64,000 bases of DNA from Symbiodinium natans. Its lineage: Eukaryota; Sar; Dinophyceae; Suessiales; Symbiodiniaceae. The notes beneath the pieces are model-generated. The model saw only the letters and a program-made list of their open reading frames with translations. It made no database searches and was not told where the DNA came from. Shown here piece after piece: positions 22,460-31,062 of the stretch. Numbering within the stretch: position 1 is the first letter of the stretch; each line of letters opens with the position of its first letter. A program made the translations under genes and the position numbers. The stretch lies in the NCBI GenBank assembly GCA_905221605.1, contig CAJNDS010002800.1, positions 1 to 64,000 on the forward strand. Reading direction: 5' to 3'.

Positions 22460-24735
22460 CAGCACCTACCGACCCCGCCCGGCGGCCGCCTGAACCTTAC
22501 CAGCCCTTGCCGCCGGATCTACTGCAGTTCCAGCCGGAGTCCCCTGCAGTGCTGGATCCTTCGGCCCTGTTGGCCAACCTTCGGCATATTGCGTGTTCTC
22601 CTTGATGACGCTGAGTGCTCGGCCTGTTTTGCTGATGTTTGCTCGTTGCTCGCTAGCGCGCATCTCCCTGAGCCCGCTGCAGCGGCTGTCGCGCTCGGCC
22701 GCTTGGTTACCATCCGCAAGCCATCTGGGGGCACCCGCGGTCTCGTCATCGGCGACCTCTTGCGGCGGCTGGTTGCTCGCACGCTTGCCCAACAGTTTTC
22801 CGAGCCGATTACCCTCGCGTGCAGCCCCCACCAATATGCGCTGTCCACCCGGGCAGGAGCTGAGGCGCTCATCCACTCTCTCCAGGCCCGCACTGAGGCC
22901 GATCCTCAACTCACTGTCGTATCAGTCGATGTGAGTGCTGCATATGATACGGTCTGTCGCCAGGCCATGCTTGAGGCGCTCAGAGACACCCCGAGTCTGT
23001 CCCCTCTCTTCCCCTTCGCTCGGCTCTGGTACGCGCGCGAGTCTGCCTATGTTTGGCCAGTCCCACCGAATTGCCCAGGCCGAAGGTGGGGAACAAGGCG
23101 ACCCTCGCTTGGGCCCCGCGCTCAGAGACCTGCAGGCTGATCTCCGACCCGGGGAGCACGCCCTCGCGTACCTTGACGATGCATACATCCTCGCATCGCC
23201 GGCCAGAGCCATCGAGCTGTACCATCGCCTTAAGCACTATGCCTTTGCCAGGGCACGCCCTCGCCTGAACCCCTCCAAAACCCGGTTGTGGAATGCTGCA
23301 GGGGTTGCCCCTGCCGGTGTGCTTGAGCTCGCCCCGGGCGGCGAAGTCTGGGTAGGCAACCCTGCGCTCCCCGCAGCCCAGCGCGGTATTGTGGCCCTTG
23401 GCGCCCCCATCGGTACTCCCGAGTTTGTTGCGGCTCACCTTTGTGCACTCCTGGCGCGCCACGAGGGCTTCCTCAACGCCTTGCCGGGCCTCCAAAACAC
23501 ACAGGTCGCATGGCTCCTGCTCTCTCACTGCGCCGCTCCCCGAGCACAGTATGTTTTGCGCACACTTCCCCCGCCGCACACACGCGCCTTTGCCGCAAGA
23601 CATGACGCCATGGTGAGTTTTTGCTTGGACACCATCCTGTTGTCGGCGGACGCTGCAGTCGGGCTGCCTGACCTGGCCGTCGCCCGCGCGCAGCTACCTT
23701 TGCGGCATGGCGGGCTTGGACTGCGCAGCGCTGCGCGTCACGCGCCCGCCGCCTACTGGGCATCTTGGGCTGATGCGATCCGTCCCGTCCTTCACCGGGA
23801 CCGATTTCGCTACCACTCTTGTTGCGGCTCTGCAATCTGGTGAGTCAGTGCCTGCTTCCCTAGCGTCGCGGATCGTGCCTCCCTCGCCGCAGTTGGTTAC
23901 GAGCCACCGGCCTGGCCCCAGCTCCTGGATGCTGACCCTCCCGCCTCCGCAGAGGACGAACCTAAGCTCGACCTTACTCGTGGATGGCAGCGCCTGGCGG
24001 CCCGTGGATCGGATGACTTCTGCCACCGCGCACTCCTGCGTGAGCTCGACCCGTCCTCCATCGCCTTGCTGGAGTCACAGGCCGGCCCATTTGCTGCCAG
24101 GGTACTCACAGCGCGCCCCACATCCCCGGAGTTGACGCTCGACTCCCGCCTCTTCCGGGTGTTGATTCTCCGTCGCCTGAGCGGCGTGCCCCCGCTCTGG
24201 CGTCCTCCGTGCCCGTGCGGGCCCGCTCGAGCGTGCAGCAGCTTGTGTCTGTCGTGAAGCTGGGGCCACAGACGCAACCAATGTTCGTGTGCGTGACCTC
24301 AATGTTGTCGCTGAGCGCCAACCACTGGCGCCGCGTTGCGCGTGGTTCGCCAGGCCAAGGAGCGGACGTACCCGGAGCTCTGCCGATCGGCCCGCTCCCG
24401 CCTGACCGTGCTCGCTCTCGAGGTCGGAGGCCGCTGGAGTGCTGAGGCTGCGGGGTTCGTCCGCCAGCTCGCCCGCTGCAGGGCGCGGGCCGCGCCTGCA
24501 ACCGCCAGGAGCGCAGCTACCTCCGCATACGCGCTCCGGTGGTCTGCCCTCCTCTCGTTTGCAGCCACGCGCGCCTTTTGTGCCAGCCTCCTCGCACTCC
24601 CTCTTGCGAACACTGGCAGTGTCGATGGAGACATCCCACTCCTCAGCGATGTCTTGGCAGACTGCTCGGCCCCTCCTCCCCTTGCCAGCCGCATGCCACC
24701 CGTAGTACGCTGAGTTCGACCGCTATGGACTTGGG

Positions 24736-24813
24736 ATAGTCCTACGAAGTAGGGATTTGAAGCAGGCCAATCGTGTTTCTGCTATGTAACATTCCTCTCG
24801 AGTCTTTCAGCTG
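24736..24813 (+). repeat. Split direct repeat A1
   Basis: 78 bp starting ATAGTCCTACGAAGTAGGG, repeated at 30969-31046. It lies 18 bases upstream of the first ORF. Its start contains an inverted word (CCTACGAAGTAGG) that could be a recombinase-arm site. Confidence 0.92.
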
Positions 24814-24831
24814 AACAGCTTTTAGAGACGG

Positions 24832-25269
24832 ATGGACTGGCACATCCTGCGGGCGGCGGCTGTGGACTTAAGCCGAGTCCTTATCGTGTGGCTGGCTGAG
24901 TTTCGAGGGCAATATCAAAAGGATTTCTCCGAGGCTTTGAAATCGTCCGATAAGAGCTGCAAACAGGACAAGGAGTCCTGTCTGTTGCAGCTTGGTGCCG
25001 CTCAGGCCACACGAGACTCTGCCTGCCATCCCATCCTGATTGGTGTCGTGGGGGCACTGGGTGGGTTTTTGGTTGGAGTGCTGCTCTGCGTGACCATCGT
25101 CTGGAAGTGGCTGGTTCCACTGCTCATCGCAGCCCCAGTAAAGGGCGAGGTCAGCCTGGGGGATAAGGGCGCCATTGAGGTGGAGGCCTACCCCGTGACT
25201 CTTCCCGATGAGCCTCCCAGCTCCGAAGTGGTTGCCGCAAGACGGCGTGCTCGTGCGCTTCCGGGATGA
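24832..25269 (+). CDS. Small single-pass membrane protein of the YR retrotransposon
   Basis: A 145-aa ORF opens 18 bases after repeat A1, so it is the first frame of the element's transcript. Residues about 68-101 form one long hydrophobic segment (PILIGVVGALGG, then LVGVLLCVTIVWKWLVPLLI), very likely a transmembrane helix. It is preceded by a Lys/Asp/Cys-containing soluble part and followed by an acidic, then Arg-rich tail. I recognise no family. The 3' end overlaps the next ORF by 62 bases in another frame. A membrane-anchored protein is not part of the usual Ngaro/DIRS gene set; it could be accessory, or the hydrophobic segment could be part of a Gag-like precursor if the frames are joined. 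Confidence 0.6.
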   Translation: MDWHILRAAAVDLSRVLIVWLAEFRGQYQKDFSEALKSSDKSCKQDKESCLLQLGAAQATRDSACHPILIGVVGALGGFLVGVLLCVTIVWKWLVPLLIAAPVKGEVSLGDKGAIEVEAYPVTLPDEPPSSEVVAARRRARALPG

Positions 25270-26515
25270 CCCTGATCTGCTGCACTACCGCCTGGTGCTG
25301 CTTTGCACTGGGGGTGACCATTGTTACGTGGCCACGCCCGATCGGGATATCAATGAGGTGGACCTCGTGGAGGGGAACATGTTCTCTGAGTTGCGCCGTA
25401 TGCATTTGGGTCGTCTCCCTCGAGGGATCCGAGAAGGGGATACGTACCTTCCCAAGCACAGTCCGCAGGGGGACTTTGCTCAGGAGGAGGTGTTGCAGCT
25501 GCACATGGTTGCCGAGAAGCGTAGCAAAGATGGGTCTCGCCGTGTGAGGTTGACGGGAAAGGTTGGGCCGGATGGGGTTGACATCCTGTCCGGGTCTCCT
25601 GCTACACCCCGGCCAAGAAGTACCCCGAGCCACGAGAATGCAGCTGTCACCGTAGACTCGTGTTATGTGTGGTTGATTGCATACTCTTCCATGACGCCGT
25701 CCGCAGTTGGGAAAGAAGTAGCTTTGCCTGAGGGGGTGAGTGCGATGTCCGTCGGAGGGGAGAAGTACGCCCTCTACCTGAGCGAGGACAGCGGGCAGGA
25801 CGTGATCCTGGCTCGGCGTTTCTCGTTGGAGAGTGTTGCGGCCGGAAAGGCCCTTCTCAGCACGGATGGGGCACGCAGCTCCGTGAAGGATGTGCGCGTG
25901 CTTCCCGTACTTTTCGATGCCGGTGATGAACGATGGAGGACGCTACAGGAGGCAATGGGTGAGTTGGAGGAAGTGGAGTTCGAGGACTTTCCTTTGCAGG
26001 GACCTCGAACCATGTTCCGAGATCTTCGCCAGCTTCGCCGGTCTCGTTTGGACTTCCTCTTGCATCACGAGGCCTGGCTGAAGAAGTCGGGGGTGCGCAC
26101 GACAGACAGGTCGGTTCATGAGCATGCAAGTATCTGCAGGGCCCTCAACTGGATGCTGTCGTACGACCAGCTCAACCTCCCGGCTTTGGCCAGCGCCGAA
26201 GCCCTGAACCGAAGGCGCACCCTCATCGAGTTCGCTCACCAGGGGCGGCCCGAGGCACCCAGCTATGAGGGGGCAGAGGACTTTCTGGGAGTGCGCGAAA
26301 GCGCAGACGGGTCCATCATAGACCCCGCTTTGACACAGCACGCGGCTCGCAGGGCCGCCTCGAAAGCCGAGGTCTTGAAGCAGCAGAGGCTGGCAGCTGA
26401 GGAGAAGAAGCACCGCCGACGCATGGGCAATGGAGAAGATGATGAGTACCCTGAAAAGGGAAAGGCGAAGGCGAAAGCCAAGTCGGGCGCCGGAGGTGCC
26501 CAAAGCAGCCCCTAA
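25208..26515 (+). CDS. Gag-like ORF of the YR retrotransposon
   Basis: 435 aa. The N-terminus (GVLVRFRDDPDLLHYRLVLL, then YVATPDRDINEVDL) belongs to a protein type I associate with dinoflagellate retroelements; I know no biochemical function for it. The middle has no motif I can name. The last ~45 residues are strongly basic (KKHRRR, then KGKAKAKAKS), fitting nucleic-acid binding. Position before RT, size and basic tail suggest a structural or Gag role, by inference only. It starts inside the membrane-protein ORF and ends 86 bases inside the RT ORF, each in a different frame, so the three are tightly staggered. Confidence 0.65.
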   Translation: MSLPAPKWLPQDGVLVRFRDDPDLLHYRLVLLCTGGDHCYVATPDRDINEVDLVEGNMFSELRRMHLGRLPRGIREGDTYLPKHSPQGDFAQEEVLQLHMVAEKRSKDGSRRVRLTGKVGPDGVDILSGSPATPRPRSTPSHENAAVTVDSCYVWLIAYSSMTPSAVGKEVALPEGVSAMSVGGEKYALYLSEDSGQDVILARRFSLESVAAGKALLSTDGARSSVKDVRVLPVLFDAGDERWRTLQEAMGELEEVEFEDFPLQGPRTMFRDLRQLRRSRLDFLLHHEAWLKKSGVRTTDRSVHEHASICRALNWMLSYDQLNLPALASAEALNRRRTLIEFAHQGRPEAPSYEGAEDFLGVRESADGSIIDPALTQHAARRAASKAEVLKQQRLAAEEKKHRRRMGNGEDDEYPEKGKAKAKAKSGAGGAQSSP

Positions 26516-29500
26516 GCCGTCGAGGGGGCCTCATCCTCAAGGTGCAGGGGGTCAGGCCCGGGCAGTTTTTTCTTGCACCAAGGAGTTTTGCAACAGCGCT
26601 CAGGAACGGCATGGTGACCTTTTCCCTTTGCCCATGCCGGTCGATGAGAGCTATGAGGGGGATCACTCTTTGCTGCGTTCTAGGAGGGCGCAGCAGCGCG
26701 TGGGCTTCCGACACTTTGCGCTGAGGAGGGCTAGGGCATCCGTGCGCTGCCTGAATCAGCTGGCTGGCTTCCAAGACGAAACAAGTTGGCCTGTTTTTCC
26801 AAAGAACCGAGCACAGGAGGCAAGCATTCGGCACATTGTACAGAGCCACATGCAGAGACCCAGGCCGGTGGAGAGAATGTCAGAACAAGAAGCGCTGCGG
26901 CAGCTTCTGGCTAAACGGGCTGGATATGGAGACAGCCCAGGAAGTCTGGCGAGCCTAGTGGTGGATAGACTTTCCTTGCCGAGGGGGCAACACAAGCCAG
27001 TGTCTCTGGAGGAGGTGCTTCCTCCAAGGGAGGCTGACTTCTTGAAGGACTTCGAGCGAAAGATGCTACTGTCACCGGAAGAGCGAGCTGCTGTGCTAGA
27101 GCGAGGACTGGAGGGAGAGTGTTTCTTGGACCCTGTGTTGCAACATGACGCCAAGCAGTATCACCGGTTCATCGCAGAGCTACATTCATGCAACCTCTTG
27201 CACTTTACATGCAGCCCGAAGGTACAGATAGGAGCTTTCGCTGTTACAAAGAAAAATAGCAAACAAAGGCTTATCATCGATGCCCGTCGAACCAACCGTC
27301 TTTTCAGAACGCCTCCATCGACTCTATTGGGGTCCGTGGATACATGGACACGCCTTGAGGTGCCAAAAAATGCAGATGTTTTCGTTGCCCAAGAAGATGT
27401 AAAGGATTATTTTTACCGGCTCGGGATCCCTTTGGCCCTGGGGGAGTATTTCAGCTTGCCTGCGATTGTGCCCGAGATGTTGCAGGACGCGATGGGCCAC
27501 ATGCCGCCCGAGGTGGCAGACTTGCTGGACACCCACGAGGCTCCTGTGTACCCGTGCATGGCAGTGTTACCTATGGGCTTTTCTTGGGCTTTTCATTTGG
27601 CGCATCAAGCTCACACCCACCTAGCCAGCAGAGCTCTGCCGGAGGTGAAGTTGCTACGCGATCGCACAGCGGCTCCACGGCTCCGCTCTACAGGCGGGGA
27701 CGGGCCCACAGCCATGCTCATTTATGCGGACAACAACAATCATGTTGGCATAGATCGGGACGCAGTGCAATCGGACCAGGATGCTGTCATGGGGGTGTTA
27801 CATGCCTGCGGCCTTGACACACATGACGTGGAGGCGCCGAGCAGCCTCGCCGAGAGCCTTGGCGTGCGCATCGATGGGCTCAACGGAGTGGTTGGGCCGA
27901 CGCCTAAGCGGGATTGGCGCCTGGACCGTGCCCTGGGTGCTTGCAATGGCCATGTGAAACTGTCAGGCAAAGAGCTGCAAGTCATCGTTGGACATGTCAC
28001 GGTTCGAGCACTGCTACATCGGGGATTGATGGGGTTTATGCGGCACTGTTATGCTTTCATTGAACAGAACTATGAGGTTCGCACAGCTCTATGGGGGAGC
28101 GTCAGGCACGAGCTGCACATGTTCCGCCACCTTATGGTTTTGGGAACAGGCAGCTTCAAGCAAGAGTGGTGTCCTACCATGTACTGCACAGATGCTTGTC
28201 TCAGCGGGTATGCCGTGATGTCGAGTTCGCAGGGGATAGAGACTGTGAGGGAGATCGGACGTCAAGATGAAAGGTGGCGTTTTCGCCTGGGCGATGGGCA
28301 CGTGGCTGCTCCTAGACGCCAGGCTCTTGACACAGTCGGAGTTTTCAGTGATCCCCTTACAGTTTTGCCAGAAGTGGATGGTGAGATCCCGCGGCCAATA
28401 GAACTGACACCGAGTTTTCCTGACGTGTTGCCGCAGGTGATGGAACCTGAACGATGGCAGCGCGTATGGTGCACGTCCGTGCGCTACAAGGAGCCCGTGC
28501 ATATGATAGAAGCCAGGAGCATCTTTGGGGCAGTGAAGCACATCGTCAGAGACCATCGCTGTCATGGTTTGAGATTTTTGATCCTAAATGACAACATGGG
28601 AGTTGTGCTTGCAATACAGAAAGGTAGGTGCTGTGACTATGGGCTTCTTCGTGTCATCCGACGTATCAATGCGCATTTGCTGGCTACAGGTACAAAGTTA
28701 CATGTGAGATGGGTTCCGTCAGAGTGGAATGTTGCAGATAGAGATAGTCGAAGATGGGAGGTTGGTCAGAAGAGTGCTTCACAAAAAGAGCTCTTTGGCC
28801 ATTCGGACTTTCGAGTGACCTCTCAGAGCCATGTCTCGTCCTGCAGCAGTGAAGAGGAAGGTGGACGTGCTCACGAAGGACGAGGTGAGAAGGGCAAACA
28901 GCAGGTTGATCGAGGGTGGCCGCAACGAAAGGCGAGAGCCGGTCAGGGAGGAGGCCAGGCCTTCGCCTGCGCGAGAGACTCGGCCACTTCCCAGCATCAA
29001 CCTGAGGGACCTAGTTGCATCCCAGAAGAAGAGAAAGGCCAGGGCAGTGCAGAGGAGGCGGAAGTACGAGATGAAGTTGAGAGCCACCCGGGGAGAGCAA
29101 GGGCTGCTGGAGATGAACTCCGTCAAAGAGCCCCAGCGCCGGGAGTACTTGCAGAAGTTGGACGGCTTCTACACCTTCATCGCCCAGTACGAGCTGCCAA
29201 TAGGGAACGAAACCCTCCTCGACGCAGCCTTGTGCGACTACGCAGACCTCCTTTATTTGGACGGGTACGGGAGCAACTATGGAGAGAAGCTGATGGCGGC
29301 GGTAGAGTTCAGCAGGCCGGAGTATGCCAGGTCTGGGACTCTGCACCTGCCGAGGTTCCGGCGGTCCATAAAAGGATGGCGTCGTCTGGCGCCTACACAG
29401 GTGAGGATGCCCATGTTGGAGTTCCTGAAGTCCGCGGTCAGTGGGCTTATGATCGCCATGAAGAAGAGAGAGATGGCCTTGTTCAACGAAACCACCTTCT

Positions 29501-30800
29501 CGACATACGCGCGTCCGGGCGAGATGATGAGGGTGGGGGCCATCGACGTGGTGATGGGGATCCAAGAGCAGGAGCACACCGTCATTGTTTTGGGGCCAAT
29601 GGAACGAGGCGAAGCTTCAAAAACCGGAGTGTTCGACGAGGTCTTGATCTTGGACGATGGGCGGGCGCCGTTTCTCCCGAGCTTGCTACTCCAGTTGGCG
29701 GGGCAAAAGATGCGAGAGGCTGGCGACGAGGCGCCGCTCTGGAGTTTCAATGCGAAGGAGTACCTCAGCGTCTGGAGGAAATGTGTGGATGCGCTCGGGA
29801 TCGGGAACCTGGCGGTGAGCCCCTACCAAAATCGCCATGGGGGGGCGAGTCGGGATCACCTTCAAAAGCTCCGCTCCATCCCCGAGATCAAGCGACGAGG
29901 GCGTTGGGCCAGCGATTCAAGTGCGAGGATCTACGACAAGCCGGGCAGGCTCCAGCAGATCTCAGCGCAGTACGAGGGCCTCTACCGGGAGTTTGGAGAG
30001 GGCATAAGGTTGCGTTTCGCCGAGTTGTACCACAGTGGCAAAGTCTCCATCCCAGCGAGTGTGAAGCTCCCAGCATGCTGAGCCTCTTTGGTGGCATTGG
30101 AGAATGCGCGCGGGCTTTTACAGAGCAGGGAGGCACATCCGCTTTAGTCGATCGTGCAGACAGCCCAGAAAATGATCTGAGCAAGTACTCTGCTATGAAT
30201 GATGTCCTTGTACACGTGCATGAGTTTGACATGGTAGGGATCGATTTTCCCTGCAACACTTGGACTCGCGCGAGGAGAGGGAAGCCGGGATCGGGGATGC
30301 CCGAACCTTTGCGCGGTGCTCAGATGCCCGAACTTTTTGGTTTTGCGCACATCAAGGGGTGGGATAGAATCAAGGTGTTGGAAGCAAACCGCATGCTGCA
30401 CGGAATCTACAGGATCATTCGCAGATGCCTGACTTTGAACATACCTGGATATCTAGAAAACCCGATGACAAGTTTGATATGGAGAACTCCACAAATCCAG
30501 AAACTCCTACGACGGCGGCATGTTCACCTTATTCGCGCCGACCTATGCCAGTATGGAGTTCAGTGGAGAAAAGCCACTTCTTTATTGGTCTGGAACTGCG
30601 CTCCCTTTCAGTTGCAGACTTGCTCAGGCAGGGGGAGATGCTCGCGCACTCATCGTCCTCACTTGCAGCTGACGGGGCTGAGCAATAAAATTTTCCTGAC
30701 CAAACAAGCACAGGTGTACCCTAGACCTTTTGCCCAGGAGTTGGTTAGCAAGATCATTGCAAATCAAATTTCTTTGAAGCTCCCGCCCTCCCAGCCCTAG
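26430..30800 (+). CDS. RT-RNase H ORF of the YR retrotransposon, continuous with methyltransferase-like domain
   Basis: A 1456-codon open frame. The basic N-terminus (RERRRRKPSR) is followed by a linker. The reverse transcriptase covers residues about 265-440: IIDARRTNRLF (about 281-291), motif A QEDVKDYFYRLGIP (about 326), motif B LPMGFSWAFH (about 381), and motif C YADN at 432-435 in place of YxDD. RNase H covers about 580-775: MYCTDACLSGYAV, a long middle, LILNDNMGVVLAIQKG and WVPSEWNVADRDSR. RT-RNase H therefore ends near 28755. The frame stays open without motifs through 28800-30060, where the recombinase is encoded in another frame, and then re-enters a real domain at 30075. Either the product is one overprinted polyprotein, as in DIRS-1-type elements, or the functional RT protein is shorter and the linker is fortuitous. 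Confidence 0.85.
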   Translation: MEKMMSTLKRERRRRKPSRAPEVPKAAPKPSRGPHPQGAGGQARAVFSCTKEFCNSAQERHGDLFPLPMPVDESYEGDHSLLRSRRAQQRVGFRHFALRRARASVRCLNQLAGFQDETSWPVFPKNRAQEASIRHIVQSHMQRPRPVERMSEQEALRQLLAKRAGYGDSPGSLASLVVDRLSLPRGQHKPVSLEEVLPPREADFLKDFERKMLLSPEERAAVLERGLEGECFLDPVLQHDAKQYHRFIAELHSCNLLHFTCSPKVQIGAFAVTKKNSKQRLIIDARRTNRLFRTPPSTLLGSVDTWTRLEVPKNADVFVAQEDVKDYFYRLGIPLALGEYFSLPAIVPEMLQDAMGHMPPEVADLLDTHEAPVYPCMAVLPMGFSWAFHLAHQAHTHLASRALPEVKLLRDRTAAPRLRSTGGDGPTAMLIYADNNNHVGIDRDAVQSDQDAVMGVLHACGLDTHDVEAPSSLAESLGVRIDGLNGVVGPTPKRDWRLDRALGACNGHVKLSGKELQVIVGHVTVRALLHRGLMGFMRHCYAFIEQNYEVRTALWGSVRHELHMFRHLMVLGTGSFKQEWCPTMYCTDACLSGYAVMSSSQGIETVREIGRQDERWRFRLGDGHVAAPRRQALDTVGVFSDPLTVLPEVDGEIPRPIELTPSFPDVLPQVMEPERWQRVWCTSVRYKEPVHMIEARSIFGAVKHIVRDHRCHGLRFLILNDNMGVVLAIQKGRCCDYGLLRVIRRINAHLLATGTKLHVRWVPSEWNVADRDSRRWEVGQKSASQKELFGHSDFRVTSQSHVSSCSSEEEGGRAHEGRGEKGKQQVDRGWPQRKARAGQGGGQAFACARDSATSQHQPEGPSCIPEEEKGQGSAEEAEVRDEVESHPGRARAAGDELRQRAPAPGVLAEVGRLLHLHRPVRAANRERNPPRRSLVRLRRPPLFGRVREQLWREADGGGRVQQAGVCQVWDSAPAEVPAVHKRMASSGAYTGEDAHVGVPEVRGQWAYDRHEEERDGLVQRNHLLDIRASGRDDEGGGHRRGDGDPRAGAHRHCFGANGTRRSFKNRSVRRGLDLGRWAGAVSPELATPVGGAKDARGWRRGAALEFQCEGVPQRLEEMCGCARDREPGGEPLPKSPWGGESGSPSKAPLHPRDQATRALGQRFKCEDLRQAGQAPADLSAVRGPLPGVWRGHKVAFRRVVPQWQSLHPSECEAPSMLSLFGGIGECARAFTEQGGTSALVDRADSPENDLSKYSAMNDVLVHVHEFDMVGIDFPCNTWTRARRGKPGSGMPEPLRGAQMPELFGFAHIKGWDRIKVLEANRMLHGIYRIIRRCLTLNIPGYLENPMTSLIWRTPQIQKLLRRRHVHLIRADLCQYGVQWRKATSLLVWNCAPFQLQTCSGRGRCSRTHRPHLQLTGLSNKIFLTKQAQVYPRPFAQELVSKIIANQISLKLPPSQP
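28831..30081 (+). CDS. Tyrosine recombinase (integrase) of the YR retrotransposon
   Basis: 416 aa. A basic, Glu/Arg/Lys-rich N-terminus (residues 1-90) precedes a helical core-binding part (about 95-200) and the catalytic domain. Catalytic pattern: Arg I in TYARPGEMM (Arg228); box II as PYQNRHGGASRD, with Arg335 and Tyr332 where the HxxR histidine is expected; Trp359 in GRW; nucleophile Tyr368 in RIYDK. Spacing and context match Cre-like tyrosine recombinases. Its role would be joining the circular cDNA to the chromosome by strand exchange at the A/B repeats. It lies wholly inside the 1456-codon RT frame in a different phase. Its stop overlaps the ATG of the methyltransferase-like ORF. Confidence 0.85.
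   Translation: MSRPAAVKRKVDVLTKDEVRRANSRLIEGGRNERREPVREEARPSPARETRPLPSINLRDLVASQKKRKARAVQRRRKYEMKLRATRGEQGLLEMNSVKEPQRREYLQKLDGFYTFIAQYELPIGNETLLDAALCDYADLLYLDGYGSNYGEKLMAAVEFSRPEYARSGTLHLPRFRRSIKGWRRLAPTQVRMPMLEFLKSAVSGLMIAMKKREMALFNETTFSTYARPGEMMRVGAIDVVMGIQEQEHTVIVLGPMERGEASKTGVFDEVLILDDGRAPFLPSLLLQLAGQKMREAGDEAPLWSFNAKEYLSVWRKCVDALGIGNLAVSPYQNRHGGASRDHLQKLRSIPEIKRRGRWASDSSARIYDKPGRLQQISAQYEGLYREFGEGIRLRFAELYHSGKVSIPASVKLPAC
30075..30800 (+). CDS. Cytosine-methyltransferase-like protein of the YR retrotransposon
   Basis: 241 aa if started at ATG 30075, whose ATGCTGA overlaps the recombinase stop. It opens directly with a motif I-like SAM loop (MLSLFGGIGECARAF), continues to IDFPCNTWTRARRG (motif IV-like, Pro-Cys near residues 59-60), and then LENPMTSLIW (about residue 128), in the position of the motif VI Glu-Asn. 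The order and spacing resemble C5-cytosine methyltransferases. PCN replaces the usual PCQ, and I see no clear target-recognition domain or motifs IX-X, so activity is uncertain. DIRS-type elements are known to carry a methyltransferase-like domain, and dinoflagellate retrotransposons of another class are reported to carry cytosine methyltransferases. The protein is in the RT frame and could instead be its C-terminal domain. Confidence 0.65.
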   Translation: MLSLFGGIGECARAFTEQGGTSALVDRADSPENDLSKYSAMNDVLVHVHEFDMVGIDFPCNTWTRARRGKPGSGMPEPLRGAQMPELFGFAHIKGWDRIKVLEANRMLHGIYRIIRRCLTLNIPGYLENPMTSLIWRTPQIQKLLRRRHVHLIRADLCQYGVQWRKATSLLVWNCAPFQLQTCSGRGRCSRTHRPHLQLTGLSNKIFLTKQAQVYPRPFAQELVSKIIANQISLKLPPSQP

Positions 30801-30819
30801 TGCCATGCAATATGGGGTT

Positions 30820-30969
30820 TGGGGGATAAGTCTTGATGCCTACCTCGCCTCGATCCGCACAGGCGGCAGAGGATAGGCACGTACAGTTCCTTTGTGCAGA
30901 GCGCATCTTTTCGAAAGATCACGAAAAAGGATGATGCTCTGCTTTCGGCTAGCGAGATGGCCGCATTCA
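30820..30969 (+). repeat. Split direct repeat B1
   Basis: 150 bp starting TGGGGGATAAGTCTTGATG, repeated at 31063-31212 with at least one base change (ACAGG/GCAGG). It starts 20 bases after the last ORF. Confidence 0.92.
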
Positions 30970-31046
30970 TAGTCCTACGAAGTAGGGATTTGAAGCAGGC
31001 CAATCGTGTTTCTGCTATGTAACATTCCTCTCGAGTCTTTCAGCTG
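30969..31046 (+). repeat. Split direct repeat A2
   Basis: Second copy of the 78 bp repeat A, joined to B1 without a gap. B1 and A2 share the junction base. Confidence 0.92.
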
Positions 31047-31062
31047 CCCACCCTCACCACCC

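Larger units (their letters stand above)
21549..24713 (+). pseudogene. RLE-type non-LTR retrotransposon copy (E), near full length
   Basis: This is the most complete copy, broken by frameshifts and an insertion. In order: an N-terminal region in frame 21899-22333 (LFRPGQCPKIPKAQLLPRF, GELSAARQAL); the MITE insertion at 22309-22459; a small deletion near 22590; RT motifs in frame 22589-23140 (VTIRKPSGGTRG, LLRRLVARTLAQQ, HQYALSTRAG, SVDVSAAYDTV); then in frame 22935-23843 GGEQGDP, LAYLDDAYI (catalytic YLDD, 23173-23196) and LPLRHGGLGLRS. Near 24060-24220 SQAGP and the pre-endonuclease segment follow, and near 24336-24713 EVGGRW and the C-terminus. The family carries a zinc-ligand segment and an R2-like restriction-like endonuclease near its C-terminus. 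Here that part is damaged between 24220 and 24330. Its 5' limit coincides with the spliced leader. Confidence 0.75.
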
